Shown: positions 39,677 to 48,634 of the stretch, piece by piece
Numbering within the stretch: position 1 is the first letter of the stretch
Layout: every line of letters starts with the position of its first letter
Assembly (NCBI GenBank): GCA_029055875.1
Contig: JAIDCJ010000022.1
Span: 60,221-124,220, forward strand
Length of the DNA: 64,000 nucleotides
Direction: 5' to 3'
Origin: Clostridia bacterium
GTDB lineage: Bacteria; Bacillota; Clostridia; Christensenellales; Borkfalkiaceae
Translations under genes and position numbers: made by a program
The notes under the pieces: generated by a model
The model's database searches: none
What the model saw: the letters and a program-made list of their open reading frames with translations, nothing else
Told to the model about the DNA's origin: nothing

Positions 39677-39716
39677 AAGCCGCCGCAGACGAATGTCTGC
39701 GGCGGCTTGTTTATTA
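39677..39716. terminator. Strong terminator of the ClC gene, also usable from the plus strand
   Basis: A 14-bp perfect stem (39677-39690 with 39695-39708) surrounds GAAT. The minus strand follows with TTTTGTAT. On the plus strand a short CCCGC/GCGGG hairpin just upstream may also end the XRE transcript. Confidence 0.87.
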
Positions 39717-41366
39717 TTCTTTCTTTTCCGTATCTTTTTCGGGGGGTTTAGGCGGTGGAACGCTCTCTGCGTCCAGCCGCTCGCCTACCGTTTCGGTGAG
39801 CAGTTCCAAGAATTCCTCTTCGTCCGCCGTTTCGCCGACTGCCGTTAACACGTCGCCCAGCTCTAACTTCGTGTTGCCGTCGGGAATGAACATTCTTCCG
39901 CCGCGCTCGATAAGCGCAATGCGTGCGCCCGCAGGCCACAATACGTCGCGCACCGCTCTTTCTACGGCAAGGCTGCCGTCCGTCACGCGAAGGCGCGCGG
40001 TGATTTCGCGGTGCTCTTTCTTCTCGCCCTCCAAAATTCCGTCGAGGAGTTTATCGTAGAGCGGCTCGGTACGGAACAAATCGCCGAGGAGATACCCCAC
40101 CGCAACGCCTAAGATAGCGGGAAGCAGGAAGGTGAAGTTCCAGGTAAGCTCCACCACCATGACGATACCCGTGATGGGTGCCTTAACCACCGTGGTGAAG
40201 AAGGTTGCCATGCAGACCATGACGAGGATATCCGCATACGCTTCGGGCATACCCATAGCCACGCACAAAAGAGAAAGCAACGCGCCGAGCCCCGCGCCGA
40301 TAGCGAGCATGGGAATGAAGATTCCGCACGGCACGCCCGCGCCTAAGTTGAGCACGGTTAAAATGAGTTTGAGAACGATTACGATTAAGAGTGTTGCCCA
40401 CAGCGGAGAAGAGAAAACCGACTCCAACGCTTCCTTCGAGCCGCTTCCCAAATGCTCGATAAAATCATGCCCGCCACCCATGACGTTGACCGTAATGAGC
40501 GCAAACGCGCCGCCTACCAAGAACGGAATGAGGAATTTGCCCATTCCCTTGAAGAAGGTGATTTTGGCGAACACCTTTTTAGAGAGGAACAAAAGGAAGT
40601 AGAAGCCGACTGCAACGAGCGCGCAGATAATTGCCGCAAAGAGCACGAAGCCGTAGAACTTGTAATCGGTAAACGCCCCGGTATCGAATACGAAGGTGGT
40701 AAAGGTTGCGCCTGCGCCGACGCCAACACAGGGGCCTAACAGGTTGCGCGTAAGAATTGCAAAGATAACGGACGAGAACGCGCAGACGAACACTTCGGGC
40801 GTGAAGCGTTTATGCGCTTCCTCGAATGCGAACGCCATGCCCGTAAGGGGCGCGTTGAAGGCAACGGCAAGACCGGCGCACGCACCGCCCGTAATGGAAT
40901 AGCGGCGCACGGTGGCGTTGCGCTTGAGTACGTCGCTCACGCCGCAGCCGCTCGCTCCGCCTATCATGATGCTCGGTCCCTCGCTGCCTGCGGAAAGTCC
41001 CATGAAAATGGTGAACAGCGAGCACGCAAACATGGCGGGAAGCACCTGATACCATTTATAGCGGATCAGTCCGCGCGTTGCGCCCTCCGTTTGGGGAATG
41101 CCGCTGCCGCGGATCATGGGAATGAATTTCAAAACTCCGCCGATAACGATTGCGCCGACCGCGAGCGCCAAAAACAACAGCGGAATAAACGCGGGGTTTT
41201 CGCGGAAAAATCCGTAATAGCCGCGCGAGAATTCTTCGGACATTTTGGCGAGTGCACTATATAAAGTCACGATGACGCCCGCAAATAATCCCGTGAGTGC
41301 GCCTACCGCAACAATTTGAAATCCGTAATGCGCTTTACCGCCGAATTTTTTCACCTGTTCCTTCAT
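39714..41366 (-). CDS. ClC family chloride transporter with RCK C-terminal domain
   Basis: The 550 residues hold the ClC signature motifs: GSGIPQTEGATRG, the gating-Glu motif GSEGPSIMIGG, FEEAHKRFTP with the inner proton Glu, and GVPCGIFIPMLAIGAGLG. Keeping both glutamates argues for a H+/Cl- exchanger rather than a channel. Residues from about 450 form a TrkA-C (RCK_C) domain (RVTDGSLAVERAVRDVLWPAGA to GDVLTAVGE). The -10 (TAAAAT) ends about eight bases before the ATG, so the transcript leader is very short. Confidence 0.93.
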   Translation of the reverse strand: MKEQVKKFGGKAHYGFQIVAVGALTGLFAGVIVTLYSALAKMSEEFSRGYYGFFRENPAFIPLLFLALAVGAIVIGGVLKFIPMIRGSGIPQTEGATRGLIRYKWYQVLPAMFACSLFTIFMGLSAGSEGPSIMIGGASGCGVSDVLKRNATVRRYSITGGACAGLAVAFNAPLTGMAFAFEEAHKRFTPEVFVCAFSSVIFAILTRNLLGPCVGVGAGATFTTFVFDTGAFTDYKFYGFVLFAAIICALVAVGFYFLLFLSKKVFAKITFFKGMGKFLIPFLVGGAFALITVNVMGGGHDFIEHLGSGSKEALESVFSSPLWATLLIVIVLKLILTVLNLGAGVPCGIFIPMLAIGAGLGALLSLLCVAMGMPEAYADILVMVCMATFFTTVVKAPITGIVMVVELTWNFTFLLPAILGVAVGYLLGDLFRTEPLYDKLLDGILEGEKKEHREITARLRVTDGSLAVERAVRDVLWPAGARIALIERGGRMFIPDGNTKLELGDVLTAVGETADEEEFLELLTETVGERLDAESVPPPKPPEKDTEKKE

Positions 41367-41433
41367 AGTTCCCTATTTTACCACTTTTGTAAATTTTTGC
41401 AAACTGTTTTGCACCGTTTGCCGAAAATGAACG

Positions 41434-41457
41434 CCGCCCGCACTTTCGTGCGGGCGG
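41434..41457 (-). terminator. Hairpin after the ABC exporter operon
   Basis: CCGCCCGCAC (41434-41443) pairs with GTGCGGGCGG (41448-41457). The minus-strand T tract is weak, so efficiency is uncertain. Confidence 0.6.
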
Positions 41458-41465
41458 AATAATTA

Positions 41466-43211
41466 TTAACCGAATTGCGCTTCGTAGAGCTTCTGATAGA
41501 ACCCGCCCTTTGCAAGCAGTTCCTTGTGCGTGCCCTGCTCCACGATATGCCCCGCGTCCATGACGAGGATCATATCCGCACTCTGAATGGTGGAAAGGCG
41601 GTGCGCCACGATAAAGCAGGTTCTGCCCTGCATTAATTTCGCAAACGCGTCTTGCACGATACGCTCGGTGCGGGTATCGATATTGCTCGTCGCCTCGTCC
41701 AAAATGAGCATGGGCGGGCGGCAGAGCATGACGCGCGCAATACAGAGTAGCTGTTTCTGCCCCTGCGAGAGCGTGCCCTCGCCGCCGATTTCGGTATCGT
41801 ACCCCTCGGGCAGTCTTTCAATAAAGGAATGCGCGTGCGCCGCTTTCGCCGCCGCAATCATTTCCTCTTCGGTGCAGTCGGGGCGCCCCATGCAAAGATT
41901 CTCGCGCACCGTGCCCGTTTTCAGCCACGTTTCCTGCAACACCATGCCGATATTTTCGCGCAGGGATTTTCTCGTCATGTCCCGAATATCCACGCCGTCC
42001 ACCTTTACGCTTCCGCCCTTGACGTCGTAAAAGCGCATTAACAAATTAATGACGGTCGTCTTGCCGCAGCCCGTGGGCCCAACGATAGCAACGCGCTGAC
42101 CGGCCTTTGCGGTAACGCTTAAATGTTCAATGAGCCTTTGCTCCTCGGTATAAGAAAAGCTGACGTTGTCAAGCTCCACTTCGCCGTTTACCTTTTCGGG
42201 GGCAAGCTTGCCCGCGTCGCTCGGCTCTTCCTCTTCCGCAATGATAGCAAACAATCTTGCCCCGCACGCGAGTGCGTTCTGGAACTCGGCAACCACTTCG
42301 GAAATTTCGTTGAAGGGCTTGGTGTACTGCGTGGAATAGGAAAGGAAGGTCGTAAGATTACCCACGCTGAATATTCCGCCCGTATTGATAACGAAGATTG
42401 CGCCCGTCAAAAGGACGGCGGCGTACACGAGCGAGTTGATAAACCGCGTGACGGGGTTTGTCGTTGAGGAGAAGAATACCGCGCGGAGCGAGGTCTTACG
42501 CATCTCTTCGTTTTTCTCTGCAAACGTTTCTTCGTTCTCGCGCTCGTGCGTGAGCGCTTTTACCGTTTTCAAATTCCCGATTACTTCGTCGATAAACGCG
42601 GTTTGGTCGGCGCGCACTTCCGACTGCTTCTTGAACATAGAGTAACTGCGCGAGGCAATGAACTTGGCCGCAAACAGCGAGAGCGGCGTAATGAAGAACA
42701 CCACGAGCGCGATTTCCCAGCGCATGACGAGCATGATAACGAGCACGCCCAAAATGGAGAACACGCCCGTAAAGAGCTGCGTGAAGCCGAGAAGTAGTCC
42801 GTCGGCAAACTGTTCCGCATCGCTGATAATGACGGACGAGATTTCACCGTACGCGCGGCTATCGATATACTTCAAGGGCAGCCGTTCGATTTTTTTGAAA
42901 GCGTCGCGGCGCACGTCGGCAAGGATATGATAGGCGGTGCGGTTATTGAGAAGGGACTGCGCGTACTGCGCCACAGCCGCACCCGCAACGCACGCGGCGA
43001 TAATAATAAATAATTTGTAGAGCTCTTCGTAGTTCACGTCCCCTGCGCCGACGATTTGGTCGATTGCCTTACCGACGAAGTAGGGAACGGCGAGCTGGCC
43101 CGCAACGCTCACGAGGGATAAGAGAATCGTGCAGATAACGAGCGGCAGGTAGGGCTTTAGATAGCTGAAAATTTTGCGGTAGGTGCCGCGGTCGATTTTA
43201 CGCTTTTTCAT
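41466..43211 (-). CDS. ABC exporter half-transporter, catalytic-Glu subunit
   Basis: The 581 residues have a six-helix ABC membrane domain (about 20-310) and a nucleotide-binding domain: Walker A GPTGCGKTTVINLL, Walker B PMLILDEATSNID with the catalytic Glu, and signature LSQGQKQ. The signature deviates from LSGGQ, while the partner keeps LSGGQRQ but has Asp in Walker B. This is the asymmetric pattern of TM287/288-like heterodimeric multidrug exporters. Its ATG overlaps the partner's stop by four bases. The substrate is unknown. Confidence 0.93.
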   Translation of the reverse strand: MKKRKIDRGTYRKIFSYLKPYLPLVICTILLSLVSVAGQLAVPYFVGKAIDQIVGAGDVNYEELYKLFIIIAACVAGAAVAQYAQSLLNNRTAYHILADVRRDAFKKIERLPLKYIDSRAYGEISSVIISDAEQFADGLLLGFTQLFTGVFSILGVLVIMLVMRWEIALVVFFITPLSLFAAKFIASRSYSMFKKQSEVRADQTAFIDEVIGNLKTVKALTHERENEETFAEKNEEMRKTSLRAVFFSSTTNPVTRFINSLVYAAVLLTGAIFVINTGGIFSVGNLTTFLSYSTQYTKPFNEISEVVAEFQNALACGARLFAIIAEEEEPSDAGKLAPEKVNGEVELDNVSFSYTEEQRLIEHLSVTAKAGQRVAIVGPTGCGKTTVINLLMRFYDVKGGSVKVDGVDIRDMTRKSLRENIGMVLQETWLKTGTVRENLCMGRPDCTEEEMIAAAKAAHAHSFIERLPEGYDTEIGGEGTLSQGQKQLLCIARVMLCRPPMLILDEATSNIDTRTERIVQDAFAKLMQGRTCFIVAHRLSTIQSADMILVMDAGHIVEQGTHKELLAKGGFYQKLYEAQFG

Positions 43212-44920
43212 GCTTCCTCCCGCTCCTGCGAAGCGCAGATTTCACGGTAGAGCTCGCAGGTTTTTTTCAATTCTTCGTCCGTGCCCATTCCCGCAATCTT
43301 GCCGTCGTCGAGCACGATAATTTTATCGGCATGGCGCACGGACGAGGCGCGCTGGGATACCACGAAGAGCGTTTTATTGAGTTCCTTCAAAGCGGCGCGG
43401 AGAGCCGCATCCGTCGCATAGTCGAGCGCGGAGGAAGAATCGTCTAATATGAGAATTTCGGAGGGCTGTACGAGTGCGCGCGCAATGGTAAGCCGCTGAC
43501 GCTGTCCGCCCGAGAGGTTCTTGCCCTCCTGCACAACTTCGCCCTCTAAGCCGCCCTTGCTTTTTACCACGTCCGCCGCCTGCGCAATGCGCACCGCTTT
43601 TTCGAGCTCTTCCTCGCTCGCGTTCCCGTTCCCCCATAAGAGGTTCGAGCGAATGGTGCCCTTAAAGAGTACCGCCCTTTGCGGCACGACGGCAACTCTT
43701 TCCCGAAGCTCCTCGCGGGGAATGGCGGAAACGTTCTTTCCGCCGACGAACACGCTCCCCTCGGTTGCGGTATAGAAGCGCGGAATGAGGTTTATAAGCG
43801 TACTCTTACCCGAGCCGGTGCCGCCCAAAATGCCAACCGTTTCGCCGCGGCGCACTGCAAAATCAATATCCGAAAGCGCAGGCGCACCGCCGCCCGCGTA
43901 TGTAAATGTCACGTCCTTGAATTCTACGGCTAAGTCCGCATTCCCTTCTTCTGCATTTTCGCAAAGCGTAGAGGGTTCGCTCTCCTCGTCGAGCACCGCA
44001 CCGATTCGCTTCTGACAGGAGATTGCTTTGGTAATGGTGAAAATCAAGCTTGCGAGTTTTACAAGCTCTACCAAAATTAACGAGAGATAGCTATAAAGCG
44101 CAATCACGTCGCCCTGCAACAAATTGCCGTGGTCTACGCGGATCGCGCCGAAGTAGACGAGCGCAATGACCGCCGCGTTGACGAGCACGAAGGTTAAGGG
44201 GTTCATGATTGCGGCAATGCGCCCCGCCTTTTTCTGCTGTTTGCAAAGCTCGGCGTTGCGCTGAGCAAATTCCTTGATTTCGTCCTCTTCTTTGCAGAAC
44301 GCACGAATGACGCGCGCACCCGTGAGGTTATCGCGCGTGGTGGCGTACACTCTGTCGAGCTTGCCCTGCACCTTGCGATACAGCGGAATGCCCGCCGCCA
44401 TCACCGCAACCACTACGGCAATGAGAAGCGGCAGAACGCCAAGGAACACGAGCGAAGTATGCCAGTCTTTGACGAACGCCATAGCCGTTGCGCCGAACAC
44501 CACGATTGGCGAACGCAGAAGAATGCGGAGCGTCATGTTCACGCCCGTCTGCACCTGGTTCACGTCGCTCGTCATGCGCGCAATCATGGCGGCAGTACCC
44601 GTTTCGTCTATCTGAGAATAGGAAAAAGATTGCAGCTTTGAAAAAAGACGGCTGCGAAGCTGCGCGGAAGTGCCCACCGCCGCCCGCGCCGCAAAATACT
44701 GCGCGGTAAGCGCAAAGGCAAGCCCCACTACTCCGAATGCCGCCAAAATTAAACAACCGTATATAACGTAGTTTTGGTCTTTCCCACCCACGCCGTTGTT
44801 GACGACCGCCGCCACCACAAACGGAACAAGCAATTCCATGCCCGCTTCCAAGAGCTTAAACAGCGGCGCAAGAATTGCTTCCATGCGGTAAGATTTCAGA
44901 CAGGAAAACAGATGTTTCAA
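43208..44920 (-). CDS. ABC exporter half-transporter, degenerate-site subunit
   Basis: The 570 residues have a membrane domain with six helices, then Walker A GGTGSGKSTLINLIPRF, LSGGQRQRLTIARALV and Walker B EILILDDSSSALD, where Asp replaces the catalytic Glu. It therefore forms the degenerate site of the heterodimer with the downstream gene. It starts with TTG at 44920 behind a strong AAGGAG SD, seen also in pyrB. The gene lies 9 bases after the CaCA antiporter gene. Confidence 0.93.
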   Translation of the reverse strand: MKHLFSCLKSYRMEAILAPLFKLLEAGMELLVPFVVAAVVNNGVGGKDQNYVIYGCLILAAFGVVGLAFALTAQYFAARAAVGTSAQLRSRLFSKLQSFSYSQIDETGTAAMIARMTSDVNQVQTGVNMTLRILLRSPIVVFGATAMAFVKDWHTSLVFLGVLPLLIAVVVAVMAAGIPLYRKVQGKLDRVYATTRDNLTGARVIRAFCKEEDEIKEFAQRNAELCKQQKKAGRIAAIMNPLTFVLVNAAVIALVYFGAIRVDHGNLLQGDVIALYSYLSLILVELVKLASLIFTITKAISCQKRIGAVLDEESEPSTLCENAEEGNADLAVEFKDVTFTYAGGGAPALSDIDFAVRRGETVGILGGTGSGKSTLINLIPRFYTATEGSVFVGGKNVSAIPREELRERVAVVPQRAVLFKGTIRSNLLWGNGNASEEELEKAVRIAQAADVVKSKGGLEGEVVQEGKNLSGGQRQRLTIARALVQPSEILILDDSSSALDYATDAALRAALKELNKTLFVVSQRASSVRHADKIIVLDDGKIAGMGTDEELKKTCELYREICASQEREEA

Positions 44921-44929
44921 AGTATCTCC

Positions 44930-45985
44930 TTAAAGCGTTACGAACAAATAGACGTAATATCCCACAAAGCAGGCAAGCATAACAACGCCCCCTATCTTGC
45001 CGATTTCCCTTTTCTTGTTTACAAGCGCAAGGAAGTATAAAAGGAGCACCGCACCAAGCGCAACGAGCGCGTCGATCAGGTTGCTATCCATAGAGAACGG
45101 CAAGGGATAGACGAGCGAGGAAACGCCCGCCACGAGCAGGATATTGAAGAGGTTACTGCCGATGACGTTGCCCACGGCGATATCCGTTTCGCCCTTTCTT
45201 GCCGCCACCACCGAGGTGACGAGCTCGGGCAGCGAGGTTCCGATTGCCACCACCGTGAGCGCAACGATTCGCTCCGCCTCGGCATGCGACAAACCGACCT
45301 TGTCCGCGGCATAGTAGGCAATCCATTTCGCGCTCTCTACGAGCAGCGTTCCGCCGCCCACGACCATGCCAAGTCCCAAAACGGTGAGAATCACCAAAAA
45401 CCAAGTCTTTTCCTTCATGCGGGCGTACCAAGCCGCAATTTTCCCCTTTGGCTTTTCTTCCTCTTCGGGTTCCTCTTCCAAGGTGCCCTGCGGTACGCTC
45501 TTTTCAAGCTCCTTTTCTTTGCGGAGCGATTTTCTCGCTTTGAGAATGAGGAGCGTAGTATACGCAACCATAATGACGACGAATACGATTCCGTCCCACC
45601 ATTGGAGCGCGTTCCCCCAAATGCCCAGCCCAATCAAAAGCCCGCTCGCGAGAATGAGCACGGGGATATCGAGAATGAGCGAATTGCGCTTGACGGGCAG
45701 ATTATGAAAGAGCGCGGCAAGGCCCAAAATGAGAAGAATGTTTACGATATTACTTCCCAGCACGTTGCCGATAGCAATATCGGTAGAATGCCCGATTGCC
45801 GAGGCAACGGAAACGCACAGCTCGGGCGCGCTCGTGCCGAACGCGACGATGGTAAGCCCGACGATAAGCGCGGGAATCTTGCATTTTTTCGCAATGCCCG
45901 CACTGCCGTCCACAAACCAGTCCGCGCCCTTAACGAGAATCGCAAGCCCTAATATGAGAAGAAATATCCAAAGCGCAAGTTCCAT
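44930..45985 (-). CDS. CaCA family Na+/Ca2+-type antiporter
   Basis: The 351 residues show two inverted repeats with the alpha motifs GLTIVAFGTSAPELCVSV and VVAIGTSLPELVTSVVA. Each is followed by an IGNV(L/I)GSN(I/L)FNILL segment. A central hydrophilic Glu/Lys-rich loop of about 45 residues (KSLRKEKELEKSVPQGTLEE) lies between the halves. The protein probably exports Ca2+ against Na+ or H+. With the P-type Ca2+ pump at 24113-26743 it gives two calcium exporters in the window. It is the first gene of the three-gene operon with the ABC exporter. Confidence 0.92.
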   Translation of the reverse strand: MELALWIFLLILGLAILVKGADWFVDGSAGIAKKCKIPALIVGLTIVAFGTSAPELCVSVASAIGHSTDIAIGNVLGSNIVNILLILGLAALFHNLPVKRNSLILDIPVLILASGLLIGLGIWGNALQWWDGIVFVVIMVAYTTLLILKARKSLRKEKELEKSVPQGTLEEEPEEEEKPKGKIAAWYARMKEKTWFLVILTVLGLGMVVGGGTLLVESAKWIAYYAADKVGLSHAEAERIVALTVVAIGTSLPELVTSVVAARKGETDIAVGNVIGSNLFNILLVAGVSSLVYPLPFSMDSNLIDALVALGAVLLLYFLALVNKKREIGKIGGVVMLACFVGYYVYLFVTL

Positions 45986-46010
45986 TCTTGTTCCCTTTTA
46001 CGTTTTGTAA

Positions 46011-46039
46011 ATAGTAACACTCCGCCCGAAAAATGTCAA
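46011..46039 (-). promoter_or_regulatory. Promoter of the CaCA-ABC operon
   Basis: Minus-strand TTGACA (46034-46039) and TACTAT (46011-46016) have a 17-base spacer. AAGGGAAC precedes the ATG. Confidence 0.8.
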
Positions 46040-46061
46040 GGCAAAACGGGCGTTCGCTATA

Positions 46062-46670
46062 TTAAAGTATGCCCTCTAACAGGATTTTCAGTCCGATTGC
46101 AATGAGCACGACGCCGCCCGGAATCACAGCGCTTCCGCCCGTGCGCCCCGCCGCCTTTTTCCCGAGCGTGACCGCAATTACGGAGAGCGAAAGCGTGACC
46201 ACGCCCACGATCAGCGAGCACAGCGCAACGTGAAAGGGAAGCCCCGCGCCCGTATCCGCCGCAAGGAAGGTGACGCCCACCGCGAGCGCGTCTAAACTCG
46301 TTGCCACCGACTGCATCAAAAGCTCCCCTATCCCGAGCGGTTTACGGCTAGTAATCAAATAAGGGCGAAGCAGAAATTCTTTACGCGCTTCAATTTTTTC
46401 TTTCACGCCGTCAAAAATCATTTTCCCGCCGAGAAGCAGCAACAGCCCGAACGAGAGATAGGGCGCGATTTTTTGAACGAGCCCCGTTAACGCCGTGCCG
46501 AGGTAGTAGCCGATAAGCGGCATACCGAACTGGAAAAGCCCGAAGAAAAAGGCAACCGCAAGCGCTTTGCGCGTGCGCATATTCGGTTCCACCATGCCGT
46601 CGGTGATCCCCACCGCGAACGCGTCCAGCGACAGCGCAACGCCGATGAGCAAGATTTCCCAAATTTCCAT
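46062..46670 (-). CDS. mntP: Manganese efflux pump MntP
   Basis: The 202 residues from MEIWEILLIGVALSLDAFAVG form six helices in two repeats. The conserved acidic positions are SLDAFAVGITDGM in helix I and SVATSLDALAVGVTF in helix IV, the MntP Mn2+ pathway. It exports excess Mn2+. The ATG at 46670 has AGGGAGAG as SD; the upstream in-frame start lies in the riboswitch terminator. A Mn2+-sensing yybP-ykoY type riboswitch precedes it, as in other bacteria. Confidence 0.94.
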   Translation of the reverse strand: MEIWEILLIGVALSLDAFAVGITDGMVEPNMRTRKALAVAFFFGLFQFGMPLIGYYLGTALTGLVQKIAPYLSFGLLLLLGGKMIFDGVKEKIEARKEFLLRPYLITSRKPLGIGELLMQSVATSLDALAVGVTFLAADTGAGLPFHVALCSLIVGVVTLSLSVIAVTLGKKAAGRTGGSAVIPGGVVLIAIGLKILLEGIL

Positions 46671-46691
46671 ACGCTCTCCCTTCAAAAAATA

Positions 46692-46812
46692 AAAGACTTG
46701 CACGCGAAAAAACTCTCACGCACAAGTCTCGTCATTTCAGATAACACCCGCGGGCGAAACCCGCAATATGTGGATATTACCGCTTCAAGAAGCCGACTAC
46801 TCCCCTATGTCT
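46692..46812 (-). promoter_or_regulatory. yybP-ykoY (Mn2+) riboswitch with terminator platform
   Basis: Reading the minus strand from about 46812, the leader begins AAAGACATAGGGGAGTAG, contains the typical yybP-ykoY GGGGAGTAG start, and ends TCTGAAATGACGAGAC. A terminator stem AGACTTG/CAAGTCT (46694-46700 with 46723-46729) plus a T tract follows. This RNA class senses Mn2+ and classically controls mntP, the gene directly downstream. Confidence 0.8.
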
Positions 46813-46817
46813 TTTTT

Positions 46818-46846
46818 ATTATAATCTAACGTCCGAAATTTGTCAA
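46818..46846 (-). promoter_or_regulatory. Sigma-A promoter of the mntP riboswitch
   Basis: Minus-strand TTGACA (46841-46846) and TATAAT (46818-46823) have a 17-base spacer, six bases after the end of the MATE gene. Confidence 0.88.
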
Positions 46847-46851
46847 CCGTT

Positions 46852-48192
46852 TCAGTAGCGGTATTTTTTGCGCATAACCAAAAAGAAGAGCATGGTCACG
46901 CCGAACGCAAGCACTTCCGCCGCCGTTGCCGCCACCCATACGCCCGTTAAGCCCCACAGCATGGGCAGGAGCAATACCGTGCCGCATTGAAACAAAAGCG
47001 AACGCAAAAGGGAAATCGCGCCCGAAACGAGGCCGTTGTTGAGCGCGGTGAAAAACGCCGAGCCAAACACGCTGAACCCCATGAGAAGATACACGGCGGA
47101 ATAGATATAGATGCCCGTGCGCGTCATTACGAAAACTTCCTCGCTCGTTGCAAAGATATGCGCAAACGGAATTGCCATGCCCTCGGCAAACGCGGTGAGA
47201 ATCACGCCCAAAACGCCCATCAAGAGAAACCCTTTTCGGCGCAAATTTTTCAGCTCGTCGTAATTCTGCGCGCCGTAGTGGTACCCCACGATAGGCGCCG
47301 CGCCCAGCGAGAACCCGAAGAACACGTTGAAGAAAATAGTGCTCATGTACATGATGATGCCGAAGGCAATCACACCGTTATCGCCCGCCAGCCGCAAAAG
47401 CTGGAAATTGTAGAGCATACTCACTACGGCAAACGAAATGTTGGAAAGCAGCTCGGATGCGCCGTTCGTGCAGGCGCGCAGGAAATTCTTAATTCCGATG
47501 CGGGGTTTCCGAAACCGAAGCAGGCTGTTATTCTTGCAGGAGAAATAGACGATAGGTACGATTCCCGCAACCGCCTGACCGGAAACGGTAGCCGCCGCCG
47601 CGCCCACTAAGCCCCAATGAAAGCCGAGGATAAACAGCGCGTCGAGCGCGGCGTTCACGACGCCCGCCGCCACGGTAATCAAGAAGCCGAGCGTCGCTTT
47701 TTCCGCCGTGACCATGAAGCTTTGAAAGGAATATTGCAGCATCAAAAAGGGCATACCGCACAGCGATACGAACCCGTATAAAATGCCCGCCTCTACCGTA
47801 GCCCGCGTGGCGTCTTTGCCGAGCAGCTCAGTTACAGGTTTCAGCACCGCAATGCCTATGCCGCCGAACACCACGCCGCATACCGCAATCGCAATGACGA
47901 GCGCGGTAAAATAACCCTTCGCGCGCTCGGAATCCCCCTCGCCGAGCGTTTTGGCAATGAGCGCGCTTCCGCCCGCGCCGAGCATCATGCCGATTGCGCC
48001 CAAGATAACGATAATCGGGAACACGAGATTAAGCCCCGCAAACGCGGTATCCCCCACCGCCTTGGAAACGAACACGCCGTCCACAATGGTATAGATAGAA
48101 GTAAATACCGCCATCACCACGGAGGGCAGCGTAAAACGAAGCAGTTTTTTAATTGTGAAATGCTCGGACAGCGAAATACGATTGCGTTTCAT
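46852..48192 (-). CDS. MATE family multidrug efflux transporter
   Basis: The 446 residues have twelve helices and the MATE N-terminus LLRFTLPSVVMAVFTSIYTIVDG, with FVSKAVGDTAFAGLNLVFP. The second half begins near YHYGAQNYDELKNLRRKGF, typical of the NorM/DinF-like bacterial branches. It exports cationic drugs or metabolites using Na+ or H+. It has a very strong AGGGAGGGG SD. Its own promoter (48321-48349) is followed by a ~120-base leader with a terminator hairpin, so expression is probably regulated by attenuation. Confidence 0.92.
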   Translation of the reverse strand: MKRNRISLSEHFTIKKLLRFTLPSVVMAVFTSIYTIVDGVFVSKAVGDTAFAGLNLVFPIIVILGAIGMMLGAGGSALIAKTLGEGDSERAKGYFTALVIAIAVCGVVFGGIGIAVLKPVTELLGKDATRATVEAGILYGFVSLCGMPFLMLQYSFQSFMVTAEKATLGFLITVAAGVVNAALDALFILGFHWGLVGAAAATVSGQAVAGIVPIVYFSCKNNSLLRFRKPRIGIKNFLRACTNGASELLSNISFAVVSMLYNFQLLRLAGDNGVIAFGIIMYMSTIFFNVFFGFSLGAAPIVGYHYGAQNYDELKNLRRKGFLLMGVLGVILTAFAEGMAIPFAHIFATSEEVFVMTRTGIYIYSAVYLLMGFSVFGSAFFTALNNGLVSGAISLLRSLLFQCGTVLLLPMLWGLTGVWVAATAAEVLAFGVTMLFFLVMRKKYRY

Positions 48193-48212
48193 GATCCCCT
48201 CCCTTCAAAAGT

Positions 48213-48248
48213 ATAAAAAAGCGTTCGATTGAAATTTCAACCGAGCGC
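48213..48248 (-). terminator. Attenuator-like hairpin in the MATE leader
   Basis: The minus strand reads a long imperfect stem with TTGAAA/TTTCAA at the core (48221-48248), followed by six T (48215-48220) and, 10 bases later, the MATE SD. It lies downstream of the MATE promoter, so it can abort its transcript. Confidence 0.75.
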
Positions 48249-48320
48249 ACCCGACACCTTATCGACAAACGCGGCTGCGGCCGCGCGTCCTCCGATGAAC
48301 CATTCCGTTGTATGCAAAGA

Positions 48321-48349
48321 AGTATAGCCTACCCGCAGAAAGTTGTCAA
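48321..48349 (-). promoter_or_regulatory. Sigma-A promoter of the MATE gene
   Basis: Minus-strand TTGACA (48344-48349) and TATACT (48321-48326) have a 17-base spacer. The transcript leader from about 48314 to 48193 contains no recognised aptamer. Confidence 0.82.
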
Positions 48350-48373
48350 ACAAATTACCGCGGTTTTGAAAAA

Positions 48374-48625
48374 TTATTCTTCCGCGAATCCCTCTATTTC
48401 CGTAATGCGGTTCATGGGATAGGGCGCGGTCTGCAGCGTGCACCTCTCCACGCGAACCACTACCCCCGTGCAGGGCTTCCCCTCGAAGGAAACGCGCACC
48501 TTGTCCCCCTCTTTAATTTGGAACGTGGGCGAGAGATACCAGCGCGGCGTGCCTTCCACCTCTACCTTTACAAAGGGGTAAATTTCGTTTTTGGAAATGA
48601 CACCCCCGCTCAACGAATGAATCAT
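48374..48625 (-). CDS. Unknown 83-residue beta-rich protein
   Basis: The 83 residues read as a small beta-barrel: VKVEVEGTPRWYLSPTF, then IKEGDKVRVSFEGKPCTGVVVRVERCTLQTAPYP and the end MNRITEIEGF. The GDKVRV and GVVVRVE pattern resembles the short OB/SH3-like barrels found at the start of PriA and other nucleic-acid proteins, but this is only a likeness. It follows cls by 9 bases with an AGGAGG-type SD and ends an operon that starts at trmL. No family is recognised. Confidence 0.7.
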   Translation of the reverse strand: MIHSLSGGVISKNEIYPFVKVEVEGTPRWYLSPTFQIKEGDKVRVSFEGKPCTGVVVRVERCTLQTAPYPMNRITEIEGFAEE

Positions 48626-48634
48626 AGTTCCTCC

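Noticed and set aside
48237..48300. Leader peptide frame with Arg-rich content in the MATE leader.
   Set aside because: The candidate ATG has purines directly next to it, not at SD distance, and a competing TTG frame has no SD. It is kept only as a possible idea.
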